Below, piece by piece: positions 1 to 6,624 of a stretch of 23,756 nucleotides of DNA. Positions within the stretch are counted from its first letter, which is position 1. Each line of letters starts with the position of its first letter. A program made the translations under genes and the position numbers. Source of the DNA: an uncultured Lachnospiraceae bacterium (GTDB lineage: Bacteria > Bacillota > Clostridia > Lachnospirales > Lachnospiraceae); contig USGM01000047.1 of assembly GCA_900554205.1 (NCBI GenBank), positions 1 through 23,756 on the forward strand. Direction: 5' to 3'. The notes beneath the pieces are model-generated. The model was not told the DNA's origin. It made no database searches and saw nothing but the letters and a program-made list of their open reading frames with translations.

Positions 1-1054
1 GTGAGATGTCCAGATCCTTGACCTGCTTTCCGACCCACTCATTTTCCTGTTTGACGATAATTTCCTTTAGATTAATATCTTCTTCTCCGTTATAATGTCT
101 TGCGCCGATGACGAGGGTATCATCCTCCTCCATCACGGTATCGCCGTTCGGCACAATCGCCTCGCTGTTCCGGATAATCATAACAAGGATGATCTGCGGC
201 GGGAAGGCAACCTCCTTGACCCTTTTGTGGCACCACGAATGCCCCTGCGGGATGGTTGAGGTCACGAATTTCAGTTCATGCTCCTCGGAGTGGAACGCCA
301 TCATGCGCAGCTTGGTATACTGTTCGACGAAACCGGCGGATATGATACCTGTGGGGATAGCGACCATGCCGACACCTAAAAAGGATATGACGATTGCCAT
401 CAGCTTTCCGAGCGTCGTGATCGGGTAAATATCGCCGTAGCCGACCGTCAGCAGTGTCGATACCGACCACCAGATGCCGGAAAAAGCGTTGGCAAACTGC
501 TCCGGCTGTGCCTCGTGCTCCAGACTGTACATACAGAGCGAGGCGGCAACCATGAAAATCAGAATCAGACAGATCGAGGAGATCAGCTGATTTTTTTTAT
601 CGTTCAGGACATTGATGATGACATTGAAGGCATCATATTGCGCATTGATCCGGAACAGGCGGAAGATGCGGATTACGCGGAACATACGGAAAGCGACAGC
701 TCCCATGGGGAATACGACCGGCAGATAGTATGGAAAGAACGTGAGGAGGTCGATCAGCCCGTACAGGGAAAAGATAAAGGCAAGAACTGCCTTCCAGTAG
801 GGCTTGTCCGGGTAGAGGAGGTCTGCCGTCCATATGCGCAGTACATATTCGACGGTAAAAATGATGATCGTGATCAGCTCGATCCAGTTCAGGGCAGCAG
901 CGTAGGGCGCTGATTCGTCAAAGGTCTGAAACAGCGTTACGAACAGGTTCAGCACGATGACAACGACGATAAAAAAGTCAAAGGCGCTGCTGACAAAATC
1001 CTTCCGGTTTCCTATCTGTATAATTTCAAAAATACGTTTCTTAATTGATGACAT
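1..1054 (-). CDS. Voltage-gated potassium channel with C-terminal TrkA_C domains (3' end outside window)
   Basis: Reading the minus strand from the ATG at 1054 gives 351 open codons that run off the left edge. The protein is a six-helix ion channel of the plasma membrane. Helix S4 (about residues 118-137) carries five arginines exactly three residues apart (R123, R126, R129, R132, R135), the voltage-sensor pattern. The K+ selectivity filter TVGYGD is at 203-208 between S5 and S6. After S6 (about 218-240) comes a TrkA_C-like cytoplasmic domain (about 258-320, with IVPNGDTV), and a second TrkA_C-like domain seems to begin near 330 (VGKQVKDL) and is cut off. TrkA_C domains often bind nucleotides or ions and gate transport. 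A GGGGAT sequence lies 7 nt before the ATG, a modest ribosome binding site. No neighbour suggests a specific pathway. The family is sure; gating ligand and full length are unknown. Confidence 0.93.
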   Translation of the reverse strand, partial: MSSIKKRIFEIIQIGNRKDFVSSAFDFFIVVVIVLNLFVTLFQTFDESAPYAAALNWIELITIIIFTVEYVLRIWTADLLYPDKPYWKAVLAFIFSLYGLIDLLTFFPYYLPVVFPMGAVAFRMFRVIRIFRLFRINAQYDAFNVIINVLNDKKNQLISSICLILIFMVAASLCMYSLEHEAQPEQFANAFSGIWWSVSTLLTVGYGDIYPITTLGKLMAIVISFLGVGMVAIPTGIISAGFVEQYTKLRMMAFHSEEHELKFVTSTIPQGHSWCHKRVKEVAFPPQIILVMIIRNSEAIVPNGDTVMEEDDTLVIGARHYNGEEDINLKEIIVKQENEWVGKQVKDLDIS

Positions 1055-1152
1055 AGTTGTTATCCCCAAATACTTGACTTGTCCCCGAAGGTACGTTGTA
1101 TAACAACATAAATATAACAAAAAGCAGACAGATTTACAAGGTACAAATTTTC

Positions 1153-1181
1153 TTGACTTGACGATCGAACGATCGTATAAT
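1153..1181 (+). promoter_or_regulatory. Sigma-A promoter of the tetR/DUF998 unit
   Basis: TTGACT (1153-1158) and TATAAT (1176-1181) are separated by exactly 17 nt, a near-consensus housekeeping promoter. The start codon of the TetR gene lies 27 nt beyond the -10 box. The spacer contains the palindrome listed separately, so repressor binding would block RNA polymerase directly. Confidence 0.85.
1161..1176. promoter_or_regulatory. Probable TetR-family operator inside the promoter spacer
   Basis: The 16-bp sequence ACGATCGAACGATCGT has perfect 7-bp arms (ACGATCG / CGATCGT) around a 2-bp centre. It fills most of the spacer and touches the first base of the -10 box. TetR-family repressors usually bind such palindromes and often regulate their own gene, so autoregulation by the TetR protein encoded just downstream is the simplest reading. 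That it is bound by this particular protein is inference. Confidence 0.75.
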
Positions 1182-1207
1182 TGCGACTGAAAGGTGGCTT
1201 TGATGGA

Positions 1208-1801
1208 ATGAAAGAAAAAATCTTAAAGGCAACTTTAGAACTTGCCTGTGAAAACGGTCTGGGGAGAATTTCTATGTCGCAGATTGCGCAGAGGGCTGGA
1301 ATTAAGAAATCTTCTCTATACAGCCATTACAGTTCCAAGAAGGAGATCATTGAGAAGATGTATTCCTATTTCAGAAGCCGGGCGCGGGAGAGCAGGGGAG
1401 AGTGCGAGACGGATTATGGGGAGCTGGTAAAAGGCCGGTCTTTGAAGGAATGTCTAATGATAGCGGTCAACTCGTATAAGGCGATGAACAGTGCCCCGGA
1501 AATGGTGATGTTCTACAAGGTGATTATGTCCGAGAGGGCGATCAACCCGGATGCGGCGGAGATCATGATTGCCGAGACGCGGACGATGATACGCGCTACG
1601 AAGCAGCTCTTCTATGCGATGGAGGCGCAGAAGGTGACGCATTTCGATGACGCGGATGCCGCTGCCTTTTCCTTTGCAATGGCGGTTCATGCCATCATAG
1701 ATTACGAGGGCGATGCCGGGCTTACGGGCAGCGGGGAGACTGACGGTATGATGGAGCGCTATATTGATGAATTTTGCAATTGTTACGATCGGAAAATGTA
1801 A
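1208..1801 (+). CDS. TetR/AcrR-family transcriptional regulator
   Basis: A 197-residue protein. The N-terminal helix-turn-helix is clear at about residues 17-45 (ISMSQIAQRAGIKKSSLYSHY, here split: ISMSQIAQRAG and IKKSSLYSHY), followed by KKEIIEKMY, the usual start of helix 4. The rest is the variable all-helical ligand and dimer domain. I chose the ATG at 1208 because GGTGG lies about 10 nt upstream, whereas the in-frame TTG at 1181 begins inside the -10 box and could not be translated from this promoter. The next gene starts 44 nt downstream on the same strand, so the two are probably co-transcribed. The protein likely represses its own promoter and the membrane protein; the inducer cannot be told from sequence. 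Confidence 0.93.
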   Translation: MKEKILKATLELACENGLGRISMSQIAQRAGIKKSSLYSHYSSKKEIIEKMYSYFRSRARESRGECETDYGELVKGRSLKECLMIAVNSYKAMNSAPEMVMFYKVIMSERAINPDAAEIMIAETRTMIRATKQLFYAMEAQKVTHFDDADAAAFSFAMAVHAIIDYEGDAGLTGSGETDGMMERYIDEFCNCYDRKM

Positions 1802-1845
1802 ATTGAAAATATGTGTAAAGAACGTACGTAGAAAAGGAGATAGAG

Positions 1846-2466
1846 ATGAAGTTATCGAAATTGGGAATCTGTGGAATTATCAGCCTTCTATCCTATACGG
1901 CGATGGTGGTTTTCTCGCCGCTTGCCTATCCGGGATATGACTGGATGACAATGGCTGTGAGCGATCTGTCTGCGGAGGGCGCACCTTCGGCGGCACTGGC
2001 GGGACAGCTGAATGCCTTATTCGGGCCGTGTGCTGTTGTGTCCATTATGGCGGTCTGCGTTGCGGCGGCATGTCTTACATCGCGGATGCTGCGAATCGGC
2101 ATCTACTGTTTTGCCGTGATGGAATGGCTCTGCAATGTGGGCTATACCTGCTTCCCGTGGGTCAACGGCGCTGATTTCTCTAATGTTCAGAACATAATGC
2201 ATCTTGCGGTGACGGTACTTGTCGTTGTGTTTTCTCTTGCTGCGCTCGTCATGATATGCATCGGGGCGAGGAAGGAGCTAAAGTCGTTGAGCATATGGGC
2301 GCTGGCCTGCCTGATCGCCATGCTGGCTGGTCCGATCGGAACCGGTCTGCTGCCCAAATCCGTCTTTGGACTGTTCGAAAGATTAAGCACCTTCTCGGCG
2401 GTAATCTTCAACGCTGTGCTGGGTGTTTATCTCCTGATGGGGAGACTTGACCTCCGGAAAAAATAA
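1846..2466 (+). CDS. DUF998-family integral membrane protein
   Basis: A 206-residue protein with six predicted membrane helices (roughly residues 8-28, 48-76, 80-100, 115-140, 146-166 and 178-198). The early motif YPGYDWMTMAVSDLSAEGAP is typical of the DUF998 family, in which helix 1 is followed by a conserved D-LS segment; the biochemical role of the family is not established. AAGGAGA lies a few nucleotides before the ATG. It sits directly behind the TetR gene and has no promoter of its own that I can see, so it is probably the regulated output of that repressor. A terminator hairpin follows at 2506-2537. Membrane-stress or efflux-like function would be a guess. Confidence 0.85.
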   Translation: MKLSKLGICGIISLLSYTAMVVFSPLAYPGYDWMTMAVSDLSAEGAPSAALAGQLNALFGPCAVVSIMAVCVAAACLTSRMLRIGIYCFAVMEWLCNVGYTCFPWVNGADFSNVQNIMHLAVTVLVVVFSLAALVMICIGARKELKSLSIWALACLIAMLAGPIGTGLLPKSVFGLFERLSTFSAVIFNAVLGVYLLMGRLDLRKK

Positions 2467-2472
2467 GAAGGC

Positions 2473-2502
2473 TTTACACAATCTGTCTATGTATGAGATA
2501 AT
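2473..2502 (+). promoter_or_regulatory. Probable promoter of the disrupted beta-lactamase gene
   Basis: TTTACA (2473-2478) and GATAAT (2497-2502) are 18 nt apart. They lie between the DUF998 stop codon and the hairpin at 2506. A transcript from here would start inside or next to the left arm of that hairpin, so the terminator of the upstream unit and this promoter overlap. Confidence 0.5.
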
Positions 2503-2505
2503 AGG

Positions 2506-2541
2506 TGAGCCATCCGTCGATTGAGACGGGTGGCTCATTGT
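2506..2541 (+). terminator. Intrinsic terminator of the tetR/DUF998 unit
   Basis: A 13-bp stem (2506-2518 with 2525-2537, one G-T pair) encloses a 6-nt loop and is followed by a short T-rich stretch (TTGTGTTTTG). It lies 40 nt after the DUF998 stop codon. Confidence 0.75.
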
Positions 2542-2560
2542 GTTTTGAATGGAGAAAAAT

Positions 2561-2986
2561 ATGAAAAAGCGGATTTTAAAAATTATAATTATTGTGGGGC
2601 TGCTTGTGTGCACTGCGGTGTTTGGGTTTGCCATGTACGGACAGCGTCAGATGGAGAAAATTCCCGGTCTGAGCTTTCAGGATGCATTGGAGTACACAAC
2701 GGGTGACAATCCCGATGCGGTGATCACGGTAGGAATCATTAAGGATGGGCAGGTTTCCTATAGGGTTTATGGGGAGAACGGGCAGGAATTGCCGGAGGAG
2801 CTTCATACCTATGAGATAGGTTCGCTGACGAAGACATTTACGGCAGCGCTGATTTACAGGGCGGAACAGGAAGGAAAGCTGGAGCTTTCAGCTACGATCA
2901 ATCATTACCTGAAGCTGCCGGCGGGAAATGCTTATCCGACAGTAGAGGATCTGCTGACACATACATCGGGATACAAGGGATATTAC
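2561..2986 (+). pseudogene. Class C-type beta-lactamase / penicillin-binding serine hydrolase, 5' fragment
   Basis: The ATG at 2561 has GGAGA 5 nt upstream and fits better than the ATG at 2549, which has no binding site. The product begins with a lysine-rich N-terminus and one hydrophobic helix (about residues 4-24, signal anchor), then a recognisable serine-hydrolase start: GSLTKTF with catalytic S88 and K91, and YPTVEDLLTHTSGY near 127-140. Homology stops at about residue 142. The reading frame then runs 15 more codons through foreign sequence and stops at 3031. Intact relatives are usually 350 residues or more and need the later YxN/YxS and HxG-type motifs, which are absent. The fragment should not be an active enzyme. 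Its remaining two thirds are not elsewhere in the window. Confidence 0.85.
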
Positions 2987-3363
2987 CGTTCGATGTCAGG
3001 GAGGTGCTGGCAAGAGTGGAATTGCAGCTGAACCGTCATAGGAAGACGGGGCATAAGGGCAGGATCGTGATGGAAGAACTGGCGCTGGATGAGGAAGGGC
3101 ATATGTTTTATGTGAATGACCATCCCATCGCCTTGACAAAGCAGGAGTTCAGCATTATCGGGCTGTTCATGAAACACCCGGACAAAATCTATAGTAAGCA
3201 GGAACTGTATGAGCTGGCGCGGGAGGAATACTATATCGGTGAGGACAAGACGATCAATGTCCATATCAGCAACATTCGGAAGAAGATCGGCGAATACAGC
3301 GAGAAGGACTATATTGACACGGTTTGGGGAATCGGTTACCGATTAAAGAGATTTAATCGTTGA
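2986..3363 (+). pseudogene. OmpR/PhoB-type response regulator, 3' fragment (DNA-binding domain only)
   Basis: In a frame different from the beta-lactamase, the sequence from 2986 reads PFDVREVLARVELQL, matching the end of a receiver domain (normally KPFD, beta-5/alpha-5). A complete winged-helix domain follows (LTKQEFSIIGLFMKHPDKIY, then INVHISNIRKKIG and the final TVWGIGYRLKR). The phospho-acceptor aspartate and the first hundred or so residues of the receiver are missing, and no histidine kinase follows. A GTG at 3004 or an ATG at 3070 (weak AGGA upstream) could in principle start a free DNA-binding domain, so some function is possible, but the natural start and phosphorylation control are lost. 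Confidence 0.85.
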
Positions 3364-3388
3364 AAGTAAGTCCAAATAGCGATATAAT
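3360..3388 (+). promoter_or_regulatory. Promoter of yccF
   Basis: TTGAAA (3360-3365) and TATAAT (3383-3388) are separated by 17 nt. The -35 box overlaps the stop codon of the response-regulator fragment. The yccF start codon follows about 60 nt downstream. Confidence 0.75.
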
Positions 3389-3447
3389 AGAAGGAAAAAT
3401 AAGTGGTTGTAAGACCGGCATAAATAACACACAAGGAGAAAAGAAGG

Positions 3448-3807
3448 ATGAAATTTCTGGGAAATGTATTATGGTTCATTTTTGGAGGTGCGGTTTCCGG
3501 TTTGTCATGGCTGTTATTGGGATGCCTTTGGTGTATTACCATTATCGGTATTCCGATTGGACGTCAGTGTTTCAAGTTTACAGGGCTGGCATTTTTCCCG
3601 TTTGGCAAGGAAATTACATACGGCGGCGGTGCGGCGAGCCTGATTGCCAATATCTTCTGGCTGATCCTGACGGGAATACCGATGGCGATTGCAAATGCTG
3701 TATGGGGCTGTGTTCTCTGTGTGACAATTATCGGTATTCCCTTCGGAAAGCAGTTCTTCAAGCTGGCAAAGCTGTCACTGATGCCGTTCGGAGCGACTGT
3801 GCGGTAG
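3448..3807 (+). CDS. yccF: YccF-domain inner membrane protein
   Basis: A 119-residue membrane protein built of two similar YccF repeats: each has a tryptophan-rich helix (NVLWFIFGG; ANIFWLILTG) followed by a helix ending in the family signature CITIIGIPIGRQCFK or CVTIIGIPFGKQFFK, and then PFG. Full length for the family. The function of YccF is unknown; it is a widespread small integral membrane protein. AAGGAGA lies upstream of the ATG and a good promoter lies at 3360. It converges on the hemerythrin gene, whose stop codon is only 11 nt beyond this one. Confidence 0.9.
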   Translation: MKFLGNVLWFIFGGAVSGLSWLLLGCLWCITIIGIPIGRQCFKFTGLAFFPFGKEITYGGGAASLIANIFWLILTGIPMAIANAVWGCVLCVTIIGIPFGKQFFKLAKLSLMPFGATVR

Positions 3808-3818
3808 AATCAGCCGCT

Positions 3819-4655
3819 TCAATCGACAGTGATTTTGTTCTGACGGATGTACTCGCCGATCTTCTTGTCGGACGCGAGGATATGGTTGGAAAGCCAGCCA
3901 AGCAGGAACTGAATCAATTCGTTCAGGTACTCCTGCTGGTTGTTGTCCATGTTATCGAGGTCGGACAGATCGATCTCCACAAGGCGTTCGACGAAGGCAG
4001 CGTGCGCGCGTTTCTGTGCAGCGAGTCCGGGGTACTGGATGCGCTCCATCAACGCTTCCTCGTCGTGGAAATGAAATTCGGTGTAGCTTTTCAGTTCCTC
4101 GAGAAGATGCATGATCTCATCGTATTTGTCATGAAGAAGCTCATTGTTTATCAGGGTATTTACCTCCCGGATGATTTCAAAGAGGCGCTGATGCTCGTCA
4201 TCGACAAGCGCTATCCCTGTTCGGTACTGTTCCGTGAAGGCAAAACGGTCGGAGGTATTCTCGGAGGTCATTTTTCCGATCATCATATCGCTGCTGAGAA
4301 TATGGTGGTAAAGCCAGCGCACCAGATAAGTGAGAAGCTCCTGCAGAGAGCTTCTCGCGGCTTCGGGGGAAGAGATGTCAAGCGTAAAGCTGTTCACTTT
4401 TTCGGTAAACTGCAGATGCTCCTGCCTCTGGAGGAGAAGCTCCGGGTCGTGAATACTCTCCATATAAGCCTCCTCGTGAGCAAAGTGCGTGGAGGCATAA
4501 TTTTTTAAATTCTGTAAAAGATTTTTTGCGATGGAAGACACATCGGCCGTCTCCGCTGCTAAGGAGATGGCTTCGTTGAGCATCTGAAACAACCGGCGGT
4601 GCTCATCGTCGATCTGATCGATATGTATCAGGCAATCTTCGGTAAATTCATACAT
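3819..4655 (-). CDS. Tandem two-domain bacteriohemerythrin
   Basis: A 278-residue cytoplasmic protein with two hemerythrin four-helix bundles (about residues 1-130 and 138-275). Hemerythrins bind O2, or sense O2 or NO, at a di-iron site. Domain 1 shows H19 (DDEHRRLF), H57 and E61 (HFAHEE), H79, and H116 with D121 (HILSSD). Domain 2 repeats the pattern (DDEHQRLF, HFHDEE, RAH, HILASD). In both domains the first histidine of the usual HxxxH pair is glutamine (QRQEH; QKRAH). The ATG at 4655 has a perfect AAGGAG site 10 nt upstream. It is transcribed away from the YjbR/MGMT gene. Most hemerythrins are single-domain, so a tandem form suggests an oxygen-handling or scavenging role in an anaerobe, which is inference. 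Confidence 0.92.
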   Translation of the reverse strand: MYEFTEDCLIHIDQIDDEHRRLFQMLNEAISLAAETADVSSIAKNLLQNLKNYASTHFAHEEAYMESIHDPELLLQRQEHLQFTEKVNSFTLDISSPEAARSSLQELLTYLVRWLYHHILSSDMMIGKMTSENTSDRFAFTEQYRTGIALVDDEHQRLFEIIREVNTLINNELLHDKYDEIMHLLEELKSYTEFHFHDEEALMERIQYPGLAAQKRAHAAFVERLVEIDLSDLDNMDNNQQEYLNELIQFLLGWLSNHILASDKKIGEYIRQNKITVD

Positions 4656-4738
4656 GATAAGATTCTCCTTTTCTTAGTATTCTTTTGTCCATAGAATAGC
4701 ACAACTGAAGAGAAAAGGGAAGACAGGAGGCGGATAGA

Positions 4739-5413
4739 ATGACGACAAGGGAAGAGGCGCTTGCCTATGGATTATCCTTTCCCGACGCCTATCAGGAGGC
4801 GCCGTTCCATGATCCGAACTGGCAGCTTGTCAGGGTGAAGGGAAGCAAAAAGGCCTTTCTGTGGACTTATGAGCGCGACGGCTACATGAATCTGAATGTG
4901 AAGGTCAGCCCTGAGTGGCGCGATTTCTGGCGGAGTGCTTTCCCGGCGGTCATCCCGGGCTGGCATCAGAACAGAGAACACTGGAACACGATCATTCTGG
5001 ACGGCTCAATACCGGACAAGGATATTCGTCTTATGATAGACGAAAGCTATGCGCTGGTCACAGACAGCCCGACGAAGCGGATTTATGAAGCAGTAAAGAA
5101 GATACCGAAGGGAAGGGTTGCAACCTACGGGCAGATCGCGGAACTGGCAGGAGACAGGAAGATGGCACGCGCCGTCGGGAATGCCCTGCATAAGAACTCC
5201 GACCCCGAGCATGTCCCCTGCTTCCGGGTCGTGAACGCTAAGGGTGAGCTGGCGGGGGAATTTGCATTCGGCGGCAGCGGAGCGCAGGCAAAGCTGCTGG
5301 AGGCTGATGGAGTCGAGGTCACAGACGGAAGAGTCGATCTTGAAAAGTATGGGATTCATGTGGAAGATTTTCAGGATGAAAATGATATCGAAGAAGGAGA
5401 AATTCATGAGTGA
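4739..5413 (+). CDS. YjbR/MmcQ-domain protein fused to an MGMT-like (alkylguanine transferase) domain
   Basis: A 224-residue fusion. Residues 1 to about 105 are a YjbR (MmcQ, CyaY-like DNA-binding fold) domain with LSFPDAYQEAPF, LNVKVSP and PGWHQNREHWNTI. Residues about 111-200 are an O6-alkylguanine-DNA alkyltransferase-like domain: GRVATYGQIAELAG, ARAVGNALHKN (DNA-binding helix-turn-helix with the arginine finger) and the active-site region with cysteine C161. The canonical PCHRV is PCFRV here: the acceptor cysteine stays but the histidine that activates it is phenylalanine (F162). An acidic tail follows. GGAGGCGG lies upstream of the ATG. The nitroreductase start overlaps the end by 8 nt, so the genes are translationally coupled. 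It may repair or only recognise alkylated guanine. Confidence 0.9.
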   Translation: MTTREEALAYGLSFPDAYQEAPFHDPNWQLVRVKGSKKAFLWTYERDGYMNLNVKVSPEWRDFWRSAFPAVIPGWHQNREHWNTIILDGSIPDKDIRLMIDESYALVTDSPTKRIYEAVKKIPKGRVATYGQIAELAGDRKMARAVGNALHKNSDPEHVPCFRVVNAKGELAGEFAFGGSGAQAKLLEADGVEVTDGRVDLEKYGIHVEDFQDENDIEEGEIHE

Positions 5414-5930
5414 AACATTGAAGGTGCTTGAGGAGAGAAGAAGCTGTAAGAAATTCAGACCGGAGCCGATCAAGGACGAGGAGCTTGAGGCGATTATCAG
5501 GGCCGGCATGTATGCGCCGACCGGCAAGGGCTTACAGTCTCCGATTATTATTGCCATCAAGAATAAAGAGCTTCGGGATAAGCTTTCGGCGATGAATGCC
5601 GAGATCATGGGAAGACCGGGCATCGATCCCTTCTACGGTGCGCCGGAGCTGCTGGTCGTTCTGGCAAACAAGGCAATTCCTACCTATATATACGACGGAA
5701 GCCTTGTCATGGGAAATCTGATGAATGCGGCATCCGACCTCGGTGTCGGCAGCTGCTGGATTCACCGTGCAAAGGAGGAATTCGAGTCAGAGGAGGGAAA
5801 GAAGATATTGAAGTCCCTCGGCATCGAAGGCGATTATGAGGGCATCGGACACTGCGTGCTCGGGTATGCGGCGGAACCGGCGAAGCCCCCTGTGCCGAGA
5901 AAAGAAAATTATGTGTATTATGTGTTGTAA
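5406..5930 (+). CDS. Nitroreductase-family FMN oxidoreductase
   Basis: A 174-residue single-domain nitroreductase. The N-terminal RRSCKKFRPEPI is the FMN-phosphate-binding signature, MYAPTGKGLQSP the second flavin contact, and DLGVGSCWI and GYAAEPAKPP the C-terminal FMN-binding segment. Members reduce nitroaromatics, quinones or flavins with NAD(P)H in the cytoplasm and work as dimers. The ATG at 5406 has AAGGAGA upstream and overlaps the upstream stop codon; the frame is open further upstream but only antiparallel to the MGMT coding sequence, so those extra residues are not likely real. The short length (usual range about 170-220) and the absence of Fe-S cysteines are normal for this subgroup. 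The substrate is unknown. Confidence 0.92.
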   Translation: MSETLKVLEERRSCKKFRPEPIKDEELEAIIRAGMYAPTGKGLQSPIIIAIKNKELRDKLSAMNAEIMGRPGIDPFYGAPELLVVLANKAIPTYIYDGSLVMGNLMNAASDLGVGSCWIHRAKEEFESEEGKKILKSLGIEGDYEGIGHCVLGYAAEPAKPPVPRKENYVYYVL

Positions 5931-5956
5931 GAGAAATGGAAAGGTAGTGTAATAAA

Positions 5957-6490
5957 ATGGATTTGCAGAACCATCAGACCTCACAGAAACTGGCGGAGCG
6001 CTTTGAATTTCGCAGCATTCTGCCTGAGGAGACAGATCAGGCGGTCACGATCGAGCATATCTGCTTCCCGCCCAACGAGGCATGCTCGCACAAGGCGATG
6101 ACAGAGCGGATCGCGGCGGCACCGGAGCTGTTTCTGGTTGCAATCGATAGGACGAGCGGCAGGGTGGCAGGCTTTCTGAACGGTATCTCGACGAATGAGA
6201 CGAGCTTCAGGGATGAATTTTTTACGGACATCAGCCTGCACGACCCGAAGGGAAAAAGCGTTATGCTGGTCGGACTGGATGTACTGCCGGAATACCGCGG
6301 ACAGGGACTTGCGAGGGAGATTGTCCGCAGGTACGCAGACAGGGAGCGGGAGAACGGCAGAGAGCTTCTGGTTCTGACCTGTCTTGAACCCAAAGTGCAG
6401 ATGTATCAGAAAATGGGATTTCTGGATCTCGGCATCGCAAACTCCACATGGGGTGGCGAGGAATGGCATGAGATGACGTTTAAAATCTGA
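5957..6490 (+). CDS. GNAT-family N-acetyltransferase (arylalkylamine-type)
   Basis: A 177-residue acetyl-CoA-dependent acetyltransferase. Motif A is VGLDVLPEYRGQGLAREIVR (about residues 103-122), with the acetyl-CoA pyrophosphate loop RGQGLA; motif B is YQKMGFLDLG (about 153-162). The ending STWGGEEWHEM resembles AANAT-like members that acetylate small amines. The ATG at 5957 is preceded by AAAGG about 10 nt upstream, and the gene starts 26 nt after the nitroreductase stop codon, so it is probably the third gene of the same operon. The substrate is not identifiable. No terminator is obvious behind it, only a weak stem near 6500-6530. Confidence 0.9.
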   Translation: MDLQNHQTSQKLAERFEFRSILPEETDQAVTIEHICFPPNEACSHKAMTERIAAAPELFLVAIDRTSGRVAGFLNGISTNETSFRDEFFTDISLHDPKGKSVMLVGLDVLPEYRGQGLAREIVRRYADRERENGRELLVLTCLEPKVQMYQKMGFLDLGIANSTWGGEEWHEMTFKI

Positions 6491-6624
6491 CGGACAAGCA
6501 TGGCAGCAGGGCGGGAGCGCTGCTTTCGCCGGAAATAACGGAGGGAACAAGACTGAAGTACGAGCTTATGCAGTATGAGATTGTCTGAAGCTGAAATAGC
6601 AGGGAAACCGGAAGGAGCGGGGAA

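Noticed and set aside
1181..1207. TTG start for the TetR protein
   Set aside because: The TTG is within the -10 box, upstream of the transcription start; ATG at 1208 has a proper binding site.
3360..4508. Plus-strand ORF of 382 codons covering yccF and the antisense of hemerythrin
   Set aside because: Conflicts with two well supported genes on both frames and has no recognisable domain or binding site.
6491..6624. Flagellar sigma-28 promoter before the chemoreceptor
   Set aside because: I looked for TAAA-N15-GCCGATAA and found no acceptable match, only weak stems.
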